A stretch of DNA of 64,000 nucleotides from Juglans regia (GCF_001411555.2 NC_049916.1:9249295-9313294), one strand, 5' to 3'; counted from the stretch's first letter, positions 35,904 through 48,339 are shown. Made by a program: numbers and translations. The notes: generated by a model not told the origin, from the sequence alone.

Positions 35904-38900
35904 TCATTTGCGCTTCAAGACGACAAAGAGTTGAACTTTTTCCTGCGATCTTGATTTCAAATCCTCAGAACAGTCGGAGAGTTTTTCAGTCATTTGCTGA
36001 AACATTTGATCAATAATCTCTGGTCTGCTAAAGTGTTCGGTGAAGATGCCCTCCATGGCAGCCCTAACATGCATCATCCATGCCCGAATGTCAATTGGGC
36101 CTGACCCCAACCATGTTGCTGGGTTCGTTAATTCCATCCTTTCTATGCTAAAATACCCATTTCGCTCAACCAGCCCTGTCATCTCCTCAGGAGAGGCAGC
36201 ATAAAATGGTATGTTGAAAGAGTCCACTTCATCTTCATTAATAAGTCCCTGTGACCATTATTTGCCATGTTAATTTGTATTACCCCATGCAACACGCTGC
36301 ATGCATCCCAGCACATGCATGATATTTGAAACAGTATGCACTCAGTCCCCAGGTAGATGAAGTCAAAATCGTGTTGCCTAATCATGATCAGTAATTCATT
36401 GGTCCTATCCCGATGCATTTAATCTTCAACAAATATATAATAAGCATGTGATTTCATTTTTTCCCTTCATTGTAATTACTTTATAGTAGATAGAAAATTA
36501 GTTAGAAAATGATTTCTTCCACCCATATAGTTTCGAGGCCAGGTTGAATGACTACTAGCATGCCAACTGGTGTACGTGTGTGTATTTGACGTGCATGATA
36601 CATCAGATTATAAAATTACTTTTATTGTAAAACAAATTTAACATATCATATAAAGTCACGAATTTATTTTTGTGAAATCGTGAATTATTAATCAGCTAAT
36701 TTTATAGAAATGCATGAAGGTTCAGAGAGAGAGAGAGAGTGATGGTAAGAACATTAAATTACCTCTATTGCCATATTCATCAGGATTGAAGAAATAAAAT
36801 CAAACATTATACCAGTGGGGATCTCAGAGTAAGGCATTCCTGTAGGAATACCTGATAAGATCATTACCATCATCCCTCCAGGAACAAGTTCTTTTGCCCT
36901 AGCATTCAAAAAGTTCTCCACATCCATAGCAAATTGAGTTGAATAAGCATTCAACACTTCATGAGGGGCATTTGTATAATGAACTCTTCCCTTATTGCAT
37001 ATTGGAGAGTTCTTGTCACTCAACTCTTCAGGCAAAGCAGATAGCCATTGAAGTGCATAACAAGTATACACAAAATGGAGAGAGGATTCAGGAAATAACC
37101 GACCATGAAAAGAACCTGGCACACCTACTGCGAAGTATTGTCTTTCTGCTGGAAGAGCATTGAAGAGAGAATTGAAGTCGTTTGAGGCTTGGTCGTTAAA
37201 AAAGACTTGGAATTCTGGCAATGGAGAAGTAGGGCATAAGGATTTGTACTTGTGAACAATTGCTTCAATCAAGTCTTGCATTGCATTAAATGTATTTGGT
37301 CCCGTTGCACATCCCAAATCTGCTATACGAATTGTTTTCCAAGTAGACAAGAAGTTTAAGACATCAAGCTTCTCGGCAATTTCCTCATCAATTTTTCTCT
37401 TTTCAACATTTGCTGATAGTCTCTGTGCACAAATAATACAGATCGATGAATAATTTTAAGGGTTCATTTGAGAACACATTAACGGTCATCAGGTATTCTT
37501 AGATATTTTCAAATATTTCTTTTCCAAATATCACTCAAACACAAAACAGTTTTCAATTTCAAATCTTCAACGTAAATTTTCATCTAATCACTACATGATT
37601 ATCATTCAAACTTTTCTAAACTTCCAAATTAGACACAAAAACCAATACTACTTTTTCAAAATTTAAAACAAAAATTATATTAAAAAGTTATGTTCAAATT
37701 TTTAACTTCATAATATTTTTATTCAATTTTTTTTCTCATTTCCTAAAACTCAATAAAATATTTTAACTCAAATTATTTCATTACTATTCACAGATATTCT
37801 TAATATTTAAACAGGTTCTAAATACATCTTTCCAACATTACTAATTACAAAACAAAACAAAAAATGTATTTCCTCAATGACTGAGTCGACTAAATTCTGT
37901 TGGTAAGTAGAACTACAAAATCAATTAAGAGTAATCTAATTAACGAGTTTACCAGCTGAATCCATAAGCTCAGTACTACAAGAAAACTGTTTATTTGTGG
38001 TCAACTATTTCTTGCAAAAATGAATATGTTTTTGTCTCAAATAGTCTGTCACTAATGTTTATTTTTCTTGTAATGAAAGGACAAGCCCTTGATCTCCTTT
38101 GAGGTGTTATGTGAATTAAGTGCTTGCCCATTGGAAAGAGATATAACTTACGATGTTTTAGTTGAAGCTAGTTAATTTATGTCACCTCTTGGAAAATGAA
38201 GTTTTTATGATAACTATAGTCTATATATGGCTTTGGTTGCATGCAGGATTGAGTTAATGACCATCAACATATATATATATATATATATATCTCTACTATT
38301 ATATAAATGGCTATTAAACGGCCACTGGACGGAAATTCTTGTTTTAATGGCTATCAAATGAAAGTTCTCCCATTCTCTCGAAGCTTCTCCCCTTCCCACT
38401 CTCTCGCTCTCTCTGAATCCTTTGTATATTTTCCCTTTCAGACCTACTCTCTCTCACTCTCGGTAGTCGCTAGCGACGTCATGCGTCTTCTCCAGCCACC
38501 AACGTAGCCACCCACAGCAGCAGCGCCACCAGACACAGCCTCCCAAACCATCGAAGCCGTAAGATCCAGCCACAACGCCTTTCTCTCGCTCTCTCTCTCT
38601 TGACTTCTCATAAACCCCCACTCACTTTCTTGCTCGACGGAAACTCTGCTGGTCAAATTTGTGTTGGTGTTTTTGGCATCTCTTCTTTCGAATTTGATTG
38701 TGTTTGGGTTATTGTTATCAGTGGTCATGTGTTTGGATTTCTACAAGTTCTACTGGACCTACGTTTCGTGAATTTGGGTATGTCTATGCATTTTGTGAAA
38801 CTTGTTCATGTATAAGGCTAGCTAGCTTAAGCTTGATTATTTGTTGTAATTCCTCTACGTACGTGAAGTACTGGCTTGTCTTCTATCTCAAAAGGAAACC

Positions 38901-41879
38901 ATTTTTTCTTTTCAAGCATGTTTTGTAACCCAAGAAAGAAACATATCGCAGCTCCTATGTGCAAGATTTGATTTGTTTACCCAATTTAAGGCTTGCCATG
39001 CTTTGTCTATCCTCATATCTAAAATTTGTAACTCTTGTCTATATAAGAATGCATCTTAATGTTGAGAATAAAGGGGAGTGAGCACATGATCAAGAGATAT
39101 ACGCAGATCAGTAAGATAGTGATCAATTCATGAGTATGTATTTCTCTATAATGAGATTCTTCGGCTTGTTTGTATCAAGACTTTAGATTTGAATGATTTT
39201 GATTTGTTACCATTCTTTTGTATTCTATTTTTTTATTAGTAAATTTCTTCAAGATCGTCGTATCTGCAAGTTGATTATGTAGACTTTTCCTTAAGCCGAA
39301 CTACTTAAATCTTATTATCTCGTGTTATTACTAAAATTTATTTATTGTAGGCCTCAAGTACTCGTGTGAGAGGATCAGCAGGATATAAAATATAGCATTG
39401 GCGCTTGGAAAACCAAGAAATATACTTTCCACTTTCGTAAGGTCTAAGCTTTGTCTTCAATTATTATTATTTTTTTATGGTCTCGAGTTTGAATATTAAA
39501 ATCTCCTCGGGTTGTGAGGGTCATGTCTACTATAGGCAAAGAGTGACAGTATCAATTAACATCTCATACAGACAAGTAGGTGTAATGGAGCTACCCTAGC
39601 TAGCTAGCTAGCTAGGGAACTTATATATAATAAATGATTGTTTTATATTTTATAATTAATGTAGTACTATTCTCTTTATTTTTCTTGGCAAGAATAATAT
39701 ACAAAGTGAATGTAAACATCATTCTCTCTCTCTTGTTACGTCTCATAATTTTCTTTCTATTTTTTTATTAAATATATTTGTGTGGTACTTTTCTTGAAAG
39801 TCGGTTTGTCCATATATGCGTTTGTATCTATGTTGTGCATTTGAATATGTTTTAAAAAAAAAAAAATATATGAATATGAACTAATAAAAATATATTTTTT
39901 TCCTATGTACAATGAGAGAACAGCAAATTTATGGCCGGGATAGCATAAGCATTTTTTTCTTTATTTAAAAGGTTTATATATGTATCTGCCCTTACGATGG
40001 TTGAACTTTATATCATGTAGATAAGTTTCACCAGCAATTCATATCAAAATAATTATTGAAGAATTTTATGCATCAATCACTATTTACTTTCACACCTCAT
40101 ATTTATAATTTTTTTTTTCATAAAATCATATGAGGGTGTTTTGATCATATAATGTGAGGTGTGAAGCAGTAAATAGTGACTGATGCATATAATTTAATTT
40201 TCGTAATTATTTTGACACTTTTGATAAGCTAAGTAAAGATTAAAAAAAAGGGTTTGTAGATCATAATTAAGTAGATGATCACTCGGCCTTTAAGCTTATC
40301 AATATCCAAAATTTCTTTTCTGGTTTTTAATCTTTTCTTCAACAAAACTTATCATTAATTATAGGTTTCGTTTGGTTACTGAACTCAATTGAGTTCAATT
40401 GAATTCAACCTAATTTTAAGTTGAGTCTAACATTCAAACACTCAACTCTCAAATTATTAAACTCATCTCAGTTCAAAACCTTCTTACACATGATATCCAC
40501 AACCTTTTTCAACTTAAAACATATTTATACGTGGGACTCACAACCTTTTTTAATTTTCCATAAAAAGTATTAAACTCATCTTAACATCTAAACATATTTT
40601 AAACTTAATTTAGATAAGTCATACATAATTCTCTTTATTACTCAACTCATTACTATTAATAAAAAATTCAACTCAACTGAGTTCAGTTTAACACCGAAAC
40701 GCAACCTAAATTATATCTAATTTTTCTAATTCAAACCTCGATACAAGCAAATCAAAGACAGAAGAGTGCTCGGCCTTTGAGCTTTTGCAGGTGGCAAGAA
40801 CAGTACTAGAGTAGATCATGGTAGATCCAAATATTTTAACGGGGAAAAAGAAAAAGTGAACCGTAAATAGGGTTATAAATAGGCATCAAGTTAAATAGGA
40901 TTAGGGTGGACCTAGAGAGAGAGAGAGAGAGGAAGAGTGTACTCTTGAATATTGGACGAAACATTCATCATCAACTAGATGATCAGCTGGAGCTCGAGGG
41001 ACGACCATATCATGGTGATTATATTAATCTTTCTATTCTTTATAAGCAACTACATATATATATAAATATATATTGTATTATTTATCAACAACATGAGTAG
41101 TTGCATCCACCTTTGTACAAAATGGAAAAGATAGTACTCCACTCTTGCAAGGTAGATTCTTGTCACTCTAATGGAAATTGCTATCATGTATGAATGGAAT
41201 CTCCCACAAGACTTTAAGGTGTTTGGAAGTAATTGACCTCATCTTTAGACCTAATTTAATTATTTGCTTAATTAATTTGTATGTCTTGATCATGTACACC
41301 ACAAAATAAAATAAGAACAAAATCTAAAAAACTATTTAAGAATAAAGTTGAAAATCTGAACCAGAAAAAGAAGAAGAAATAAGAATATAGTTTCAAATTT
41401 CTTGATCATCTGATTTCGAAACATGATGAGCTAGTCAATCTCTCAGCGTACGTACGTCCACATGATCATGATATTATACTCATAAATAAGATCATGAACA
41501 TCATAAGCATGCATGCATACAAGATCAGACCCAGCACGTTTTGGACAATCATGCTGAGAAAAATTAACTAACTTCTTTTCAGAAATAAAAGAGTTTGAAA
41601 CTATATCATGATTCGGGATGTAAATTCATATATGTACATATATGGTCACTTTTTTCTCAGGAAAAAAACAAAATATAACGTTTACTCCCCCTCGATCGAT
41701 CGGGCACGCAGTTAGCTAGGGTTTGAACATACCTGATAGTAGGAATTCTTGGAGTAGCTGCAACTGTCATGACCACCATTTACAGGCAATGAATATTCCG
41801 ACACCGTTTTGGTGACATCTAATCTGCTTTTCACCTTGAAGTCATGATCATGATCCCGCAATAATGGTTGATCTGCCAT
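35904..41879 (-). CDS. SABATH-family SAM-dependent carboxyl methyltransferase, gene 2 (complete, 383 aa)
   Basis: A methyltransferase of the same family as gene 1. Three minus-strand exons, 41879-41733, 37422-36763 and 36248-35904, join in phase 0 at GT-AG sites and give 49+220+114 residues. The substrate/SAM-binding start SYSKNSYYQ is intact, with Gln49 in the position of Gln25 of salicylate methyltransferase and Trp175 (CYALQWLS) in the position of Trp151. The SAM motif IADLGCATGPNT lies at about 82-93; FQVFFNDQASNDFN and GVPGSFHGRLFP follow. I chose the ATG at 41879 because the in-frame ATG at 41966 lies upstream of the TATA box. Intron 1 is 4,310 bp and full of MITEs. Intron positions match gene 1 and both lie on one strand 20 kb apart, so they are old tandem duplicates. 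Substrate unknown. Confidence 0.9.
37460..37818. mobile_element. Tourist-like MITE, 359 bp, in intron 1 of SABATH gene 2
   Basis: The left end is GGGTTCATTTGAG and the complement of the right end is GAACCTGTTTAAA. TAA flanks both sides (37457-37459 and 37819-37821). The body words (TCAAAATTTAAAACAAAAATTATATTAAAA, in part) match those of the element at 14674 in the complementary orientation. Confidence 0.65.
37974..38075. mobile_element. Mini CACTA-like MITE, 102 bp
   Basis: The ends are TACTACAAGAAAACTG on the left and the complement of CATTACAAGAAAAATA on the right, that is one-base variants of CACTACAAGAAAA. The inner GTTTATTTGTGGTC resembles the sequence inside the orphan CACTA terminus at 20626. 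No 3-bp duplication is evident. Confidence 0.55.
38290..38930. mobile_element. Possible Helitron 5' end with GC-richer insert
   Basis: TCTCTACTATTATATAAA at 38290, preceded by A, matches the type of start seen in plant Helitrons (TC start after a host A). It is followed by a C-rich, CT-rich stretch (38380-38600) unlike the surrounding intron. I cannot find a CTRR end with a hairpin, so the right limit is arbitrary. The insert's open frames on both strands are not recognised. Confidence 0.25.
39593..39617. repeat. (GCTA)n palindromic microsatellite
   Basis: CCCTAGCTAGCTAGCTAGCT and its mirror form a self-complementary tract in intron 1 of SABATH gene 2. Confidence 0.8.
40362..40708. mobile_element. 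MITE, ~345 bp, family X copy 1
   Basis: The left end is TAGGTTTCGTTTGGTTACTG and the complement of the right end is TAGGTTGCGTTTCGGTG. AATTA flanks both sides (40357-40361 and 40709-40713). The body shares long words with the element at 42966-43311 in opposite orientation, such as TAAGTTGAGTCTAAC against TTTAAGTCTAACCC and CGTGGGACTCACAA. Confidence 0.7.
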
Positions 41880-41952
41880 TTGAGTTTGTGGGTTAGTTGT
41901 TGATAGTGGTACTGTACGTATAATGTTAAGGTTTTGAGGGGGAGTGGCTTGC

Positions 41953-41960
41953 ATTTTATA
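41953..41960 (-). promoter_or_regulatory. TATA box of SABATH gene 2
   Basis: TATAAAAT on the minus strand (complement of ATTTTATA), 74 bp upstream of the ATG at 41879. A start site 30 bp downstream would give a leader of about 45 nt. It rules against the in-frame ATG at 41966, which lies upstream of the box. Confidence 0.6.
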
Positions 41961-41962
41961 CA

Positions 41963-42965
41963 ACAAGAGAAGGCTGGGGCTAGCTGGTAGCTAGCTAGGG
42001 TAACAGCCATATAGTGGTACCACCATAAAAGACGCATGCATATCATGTAGAATATATTATCATGCATGCGTTTAAGTCATGGGTCCAGAGTTACGAACTA
42101 ATTAAAAAATAAAAATTTTATTCTTTAAATTTGAATTCTATAATTCTTATAAATCACACAGACTAACTGTCGTATAGTCTAAATGTTTTCTATAATTTTA
42201 AGTGGATTTATATTATAATGAAATCACTTAATTAATAAAACGAATTTACTTAATTGGTTGCCATTCTTTGATAGAGACAAACAAAACTTAGTTGCTTTTG
42301 ATGGTACAGCTTATTATAACGAGCTAGCTAGTCCTAGCTAGCTTTTGTAATATTTATGTAATGTTGCTTTTATGAATGGCTTTATAAAATGATGAGTCGT
42401 GGTCTAGAATTATGTAATGAGCTACTCCTAGTCTAGAGTTATTTTCTTTTAGAAAGAGAATCAAATTCGAGGATCATAATGAAAAAAATTGGAAAGTGAA
42501 CTTAGTGAAGGATCAAAAAGATAAAAGGGTAAATCTCAGAGATCGACTATTTAAATACGTAATTCAGAATATATCACTTTCTAGATCATGTAGGAGAAAC
42601 TTTTCTTATCTGTTCAAATTTTCTTTCAATTGTAAAAAAAAAAAAATATATAGAGAAATGATATTTGTAATTTTGAAGTGTGTAGTTCTCGCGCGTACTC
42701 TTTTAAAAAAAATGAATAAATCTGGAATCTACATGAAAAAATTACTTTTTTAATAGTGACCCTAACTTTTTTTTAAAGGAAATATGCAAGGGCTGCACAT
42801 AGATTGCATATAAAATTATCCTATATGTATGTATTTATATATATATGATAACCTGAATTAATAGTGACCAATATAATTGCAATATAATATGCTAGGCTTT
42901 TGGTGGGGATAGAAGGAAAATAAGTCTAAAATCCACTTGTTAAATTGACAACAAATAGGCAAGGC
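41963..42965. other. Gene-free 5' flank of SABATH gene 2
   Basis: AT-rich upstream region with GCTAGCTA-type words and a short A run at 42636. No gene is seen; proximal regulatory sequence is likely but not identified. Confidence 0.5.
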
Positions 42966-43311
42966 TAGGCTACGTTTGGATGTTGAGCTGAGTAGATATA
43001 AGTTAAGTTCTTTATGAATAGTAGCGAATTGAGATGGTAGAGTGAGTTTTGTGGGGCCCAACTAAGATATTTTAGATGTATTTAGATGTTAACATGAATT
43101 TATATGTATTTATAAAAAGTTGAAAAAAGTTATGGGTCCTGCATGTAAAGAGGTCTTGAGTTAAAAAATATTGTGAGTCCCACGTGTAAATAAGTCTTAA
43201 GTTGAGTGATATTTAGTGATTTGAGAGTTATGTATTTGGATATTGGGTTAGACTTAAATTTGAACATAACTCAAATGAACTCAGCTGCTTCCATGTTCCA
43301 AACGCAGCCTA
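42966..43311. mobile_element. MITE, ~345 bp, family X copy 2 (inverted relative to copy 1)
   Basis: The left end is TAGGCTACGTTTGGATG and the complement of the right end is TAGGCTGCGTTTGGAAC. Length and body words match the element at 40362-40708 read on the other strand. No exact target duplication was found. Confidence 0.65.
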
Positions 43312-43377
43312 ATAAGAGGGTAGGTGGATTTGGATTTAGAGATTTTGAAAATTTTAACCTTGTTTCACTTGCTGCAT

Positions 43378-44784
43378 AGACTTTGAAGGCAAATATTTCC
43401 CTTGCAAAGATTTCCCTGATGCAATGCCTCATTCATATGGAGGGACTAATATGGAATATAGGCAATGGAGATTCGGTGAAAATTTGGCAAGACAAATGGA
43501 TATCTCAACCTACTACATTCAGAATTCAAACCCCTGTGAGCAGATTGGATGGTGAAGCTAAAGTAAAAGAGTTGATTGATAGAGATACAAAACAGTGGAA
43601 CAGACCTTTGTTGCAAGAGTTGTTCTCTAAATCTAAAGTTGAGATGATTAGCAAGATGCCTATTAGCTTTTGTGATAGATAAAACAAACTAGCTTGGAGA
43701 TGTACATCAGATGATAAATATCTAGTAAGAAGTGCATATTATCTTTAAGGAGAAATAGTAGAGAGTAGAAAGGAGCAGTCATCTACTAGTAATTATACAA
43801 CAGAAGTCTGTAACAGAATCTGGAAAACCAAAGTTCCAAATGCTATTAAGATGTTTCTATGGAGGGCTAGTCATTAAGCTTTGCCACGAAGTGCAAACTA
43901 TTTAACAGGATGGTGGTGAATAATCCAAATTGTCCTATGTGTATAGGAAGCCCTGAAACTATGGTACATGCAGTGTGAAATTGTAGATCAACACAAGATA
44001 TCTGGAGTTTATGCTTAAGAAGATTTCAAAAATGTAGCACTGAAGGAAACTCTTTCAAAGAAATCCTGAAGCACCTTTATTCATATATGACTGATGAGGA
44101 AATTAAAGAGTTTGTAGTGACAGCACAACATATATGGAAAAGAAGGAACACATGGGTTTTTGAAAGCAAATTTCTACCTCCTTGCCCTTTGGTCACTCAC
44201 TCAATACAAGTTTTAGAAGATTCTCTCCACAACCCTTTGGTAAGGAAAGCAGAGTCTCCTTCACATATTCTCATTGGTAGGTGCCTCCCTCAGATCACTA
44301 CAAAATCAATTGAGATGCAGCTATCAACAAGATTCAATGCAAAGTGGGAATTGGAATTATTGTCATAAATTTAGAAGGAAGGGTCATGGCTAAACTACAA
44401 TCTTCTCGAGAGTTATATCCTGATCCTCTCCTAGGTGAAGCCATTGTAATGCTTAAAGTTGCTATCTTATGTTCTAAGATGGGGTTGCAGAAGGTCATCT
44501 TAGAAGGAGATGCTTTGGTAGTGGTTAATGCTCTTAAAGGTTCAAAGGAGAGCTGGAGTTCTATGGGGCTGATTATTAGAGATGCAACGTCAACAATGTT
44601 AAGCAAGGTGCCCTTTTCATTGATAGTTAGGCAAATGTCAACATAGTGGCTCATACTTTAGCAAAGAGTGCTTTAGATCTCTTAGAGGAGAGTATTCTAT
44701 TGGGGGCTTATCCTCATTGTATTAATCTTTTGCTTTAAAGGGAGTCAATATATTGAATCTTTTTCTGAAAAAAAAAAAAAAAAA
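43378..44784 (+). pseudogene. 5'-truncated LINE (non-LTR retrotransposon), plus strand
   Basis: The segment begins inside the reverse-transcriptase ORF, after the RT core: WNIGNGDSVKIWQDKWIS (about 43450), then a zinc-binding RT-associated block with stops (CPMC, about 43935), then an RNase H domain (GIGIIVINLEGRVMA at 44344, ILEGDALVVVNALKG at about 44500). It ends in a 17-A tail at 44768-44784. Stops and frame changes are numerous. LINE ORF2 normally starts with an endonuclease; that and the RT catalytic part are missing, as expected for incomplete reverse transcription. Confidence 0.85.
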
Positions 44785-45048
44785 CAACCCACTCAATATT
44801 GATCATAACTTTTTATGATAATGTTAAGTTTTAAATCTTGAATTTGAAAAGTTTTGTAATTGATCTGATGCACTCCAACACTTAGAAATTGCCTAAATTT
44901 CTATTTAATTCCATTTATGTGACCAAGGTACGTAGACATGAGTCGTTAATTTTCCAAAATAAATTTAAAGCTCCCCGCGAGGGACTACACATACTTTCGC
45001 CCTTATGTGCGTAGAGTATAAAGTGCTTGTACGTTCACATTGTATTTA

Positions 45049-46801
45049 GTGCATGTTTGAGATTGCGGTGGGAAATATAACTTATAACTTTAGGAATTAT
45101 AGCTTATAATAAGTTCTACTATTAAAAAATTATTTACTATTTGGTAACCATATGTTTAAATCACTTTACAAACATATTACATTTGTTTGGAAACAAATGT
45201 TTTCTGAGGTAGAAATGACGATTATTTGAATTTTTAAAGATTATAACCATATCATTAAAAGTTTGAAAGTTGTAATTATCTTAAAGTTGTCACTACAAGA
45301 GATTGGATTTTTTGAGACAAATCATTTTGTCTCAAAAAATTTTGTCTCAAAAAACCAAATTTTCATCTCTATTTTATCTCGAAAAGCCTGTCTCAAAAGG
45401 TTTTTTATTTTCATTTCAAAAAATAATTTTTAGAGACAAAATTGGGTGGAACCAATCAAAACTATTCGAACATGCTTTTTTTGTCTTTTAGACAAACCAA
45501 TTTCGTCTAAAAAAACCGTTCAAATGGAATCCTTTTAGTTCGAACTGACACAAACCGTTCGAATTGTAAGAAATTTTGATTCGAACTAATAACTATATTT
45601 GATCATGTTTGAATGGCCGGAGTGTTCGAACATAAATTCTGTTTGTTCGAACATACATTTTATTTTCAAAAATTATATCCGTTCGAACGGAGTTTTGCAT
45701 ATTAATGTAGTTTAAACAAATATTTTCTTGTTCGAACGGACTGTATTTCTTGGTTGTCGTTCGAATGTGTTAGTTTTTGTCCGAATGAGTCTTTTTTTGT
45801 TCGAATAGATTTATAAATGGTAATTTACCATTTGAACGATATTAATCATATAGAACAAAATAAATAAAAATACCATACTAATATTACACAAATTGTAATT
45901 CAAACATCACAATTGTTCAAATGTTTTAGAACATCATAATAGAAAGACAATTAAAGAAAAAATAAATTTTAAGATTGTGATGGTGACATAGAGTTTTGAG
46001 ATATCATTAACTGCCATTGTTCAGACATTTTTTTGTATTCAACTCCAACCTCTTCTGCATATTTTCTTCTAATCTCGCATCTAAATTCACTGCTTGATCT
46101 AATCGAATCAGCAATTCTTTTTCCTTGGACCTCAATGTTCTATCTCAAGTGTTGTTTCTTCCAATTCCTTAGTCTTGTCTTCATTTTATATTTTGAAAAT
46201 GATAACAAATTAATGGAAAAAATATTTATTATTTTAATGGAAAATTTATATACGCAAATTAATGATGATAAACAATGTTTATACAATTTCCAACCAAATT
46301 AGTCGTTTGAAAGAATCAATGTGGTTTTCAAACTAGTTCAAATGATATTTTTTTGTTTGAATGGTCTAGCAACCTTCCCGCCACATTTTTCCACCAAATC
46401 GCTCTCGTTCGAACAAATAAATGTAAGTTCGAACGGTTATCATGAACTTTCCCTAGAAAAAATATATTAATTTCCTGCCAAGATTATTACTCGAATAGAT
46501 AATATACTGTTCGAACAGACATTAATTCCCTGTTCGTATCTATTTTTTCCTGTTTGAATGGTTTTGCATTTTTTAGACGATTTTATTCATCACAAAATAT
46601 CTAGTTCGACCGGATTTAGAAACTCAGCCAAGTATTAAGAATTTAAATTTCATCTCTAATAATTACTTTTAGAGACGAAATTTAATTCGTCTCTAACAAA
46701 TTTAATCGAAATGATGATTTCCTCAAACGTACTTTTTAACTTATTTGATATTAAAAGTGTAAGGCTATTCAAGCATTTTTTAATACACCCCAAACATGCC
46801 T
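45049..46801. mobile_element. Tourist-like MITE split by a CACTA insertion
   Basis: The left end GTGCATGTTTGAG at 45049 and the complement of the right end AGGCATGTTTGGGG at 46801 pair as terminal inverted repeats, with TTA on both sides (45046-45048 and 46802-46804). Left part 45049-45290 and right part of about 100 bp are separated by the CACTA-like sequence at 45291-46700. Confidence 0.6.
45291..46700. mobile_element. Non-autonomous CACTA element, ~1.4 kb, with TTCGAACG repeats
   Basis: It starts with a canonical CACTACAAGAGATTGG, almost identical to the start of the element at 17098, followed by GAGACAAAT...ATTTTGTCTC dyads. The interior is rich in GTTCGAACG and variants at both sides, and the right part has an 11-bp inverted repeat TTAGAGACGAA (46669-46696) like that at 20420-20455. 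The extreme right end is not canonical, so the limit is approximate. No transposase is present; one unrecognised open frame at 46033-46302 is AT-rich. Confidence 0.7.
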
Positions 46802-48339
46802 TTAATTAACGTGAGACTAACTTTTCTTCTTACATTTCAAAACTTTTGGTTCCAAAATTTTGGATTTACTTTAAATATGTTGACCCTGGTCCCTCTCCAT
46901 CAATGCACAAGATATATACTATATAAATATATAAGAAAATAAATATATATATACGATTTAAATTGGAATAAAAAAAATATATATATATTTTATTAAATTA
47001 TTAGATTCTAACATATATAATATATGATGTTCCTCACTATCTAGATTATAATATCATATAATATGGATGACTTTCGTTACTAGTATCAATCATGCAAAGC
47101 TTTGTGCTAGATTTGGTTTTCCCCATTTTCAATATGCATTTGTGATGAATATATCGTGATACACGTTATTCCTTCTCTTTTATTTGTCCAACCAAAGAAC
47201 ATACACTCAAAATTCCAATAACAAAAAGAAAAGTTAATAATGCTGGGTCCGATGACTCAAGATTAATGGGTCGGAGCATGATTTTATAATGGTCTTAAAT
47301 ATTATAAAAACCAAGTTGCTAAATTATTTAATTATAGTTAATACTACTACTTTTGGCGTTCGAGCATTAAGTTGAAATTCCATCAGCATAGAAAAACTAC
47401 TCCAATATATATTAATTGTGATCTGATCGATGATCACGGCCTGCTAGCTGCGCGCATATATAATTCTTAATTAGCTAGTAGGGTAATTAAATTACTGAAA
47501 ACCTGTTTTCGGTGTGCTCTAAACAAAATTTAAAAGTACCATTTTTATCGAGAAATAAATATTGACAGATCATACTTCATAGAAATTAAAAAATTAAATT
47601 ATGAAACGGCATGCATATATATATATATATAATGATCAAGTGACTAATTACAAGTGTTGGTATTTTATAATAGTAATTTTTTATTTTGTTACTGTATATA
47701 ATTTCCTAACAATAAGTATATATATGTGTGTGTGTATATATATATATATATATAATGCACGCTGCAGAAAAGTCATGAATGTCAAATTCATATATATCCT
47801 ACTGTTTTTGTGAATAAGAACCAATTGCATATATTACATGCATGTTTTACAAACTCCTACGTACGACGGTCATCAAGTTAATCCTAAACTTAAATACCGT
47901 ACCGTAAAACATATCATATATATATATATATATAAAAATATATATATATAATTATAAGTACTAGCTAGGTAGCTAGCACAAGATAGATAGAGCGCCTTTA
48001 TAGGGTTGCTAGGTTAATTTCTCAAACCTATATACAGATCAGTATATATATTGCCTCGATTGAGGTTGGAAAACGATTCCATCAACGTTAATACCACATG
48101 ATGAATACCGACACACTTGACCCCATGAAATCAACGGCGGCCTGTTTGAGTGGAGTACTAGTACTTGGGGTCTGGACTTTGCGAAAAGGAAAGAAGATCC
48201 GCTAGCTAGCTCCTCAAACAAGCCCAATATTTAATTAATTTACTGGACACTATATTAATTAACTAGCTTAAATAAATTTTAAGCCGAAAGCAAGCTGTAT
48301 CGTATGTTTATATATATTTACTTAAATATATTATATTTG
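46802..48339. other. Gene-free AT-rich region
   Basis: Several (TA)n tracts (about 46968-46990, 47614-47632, 47726-47752, 47914-47950). A less AT-rich patch at 48040-48225 has an open frame on the minus strand (62 codons) that I do not recognise. No other signal is seen. Confidence 0.5.

Noticed and set aside
41880..41966. Longer N-terminus for SABATH gene 2 (ATG at 41966)
   Set aside because: This ATG is upstream of the TATA box at 41953-41960 and the extra residues have no family counterpart.
48039..48227. 62-codon minus-strand frame as an exon
   Set aside because: I could not match it to any family, and there is no adjoining exon or splice pattern.
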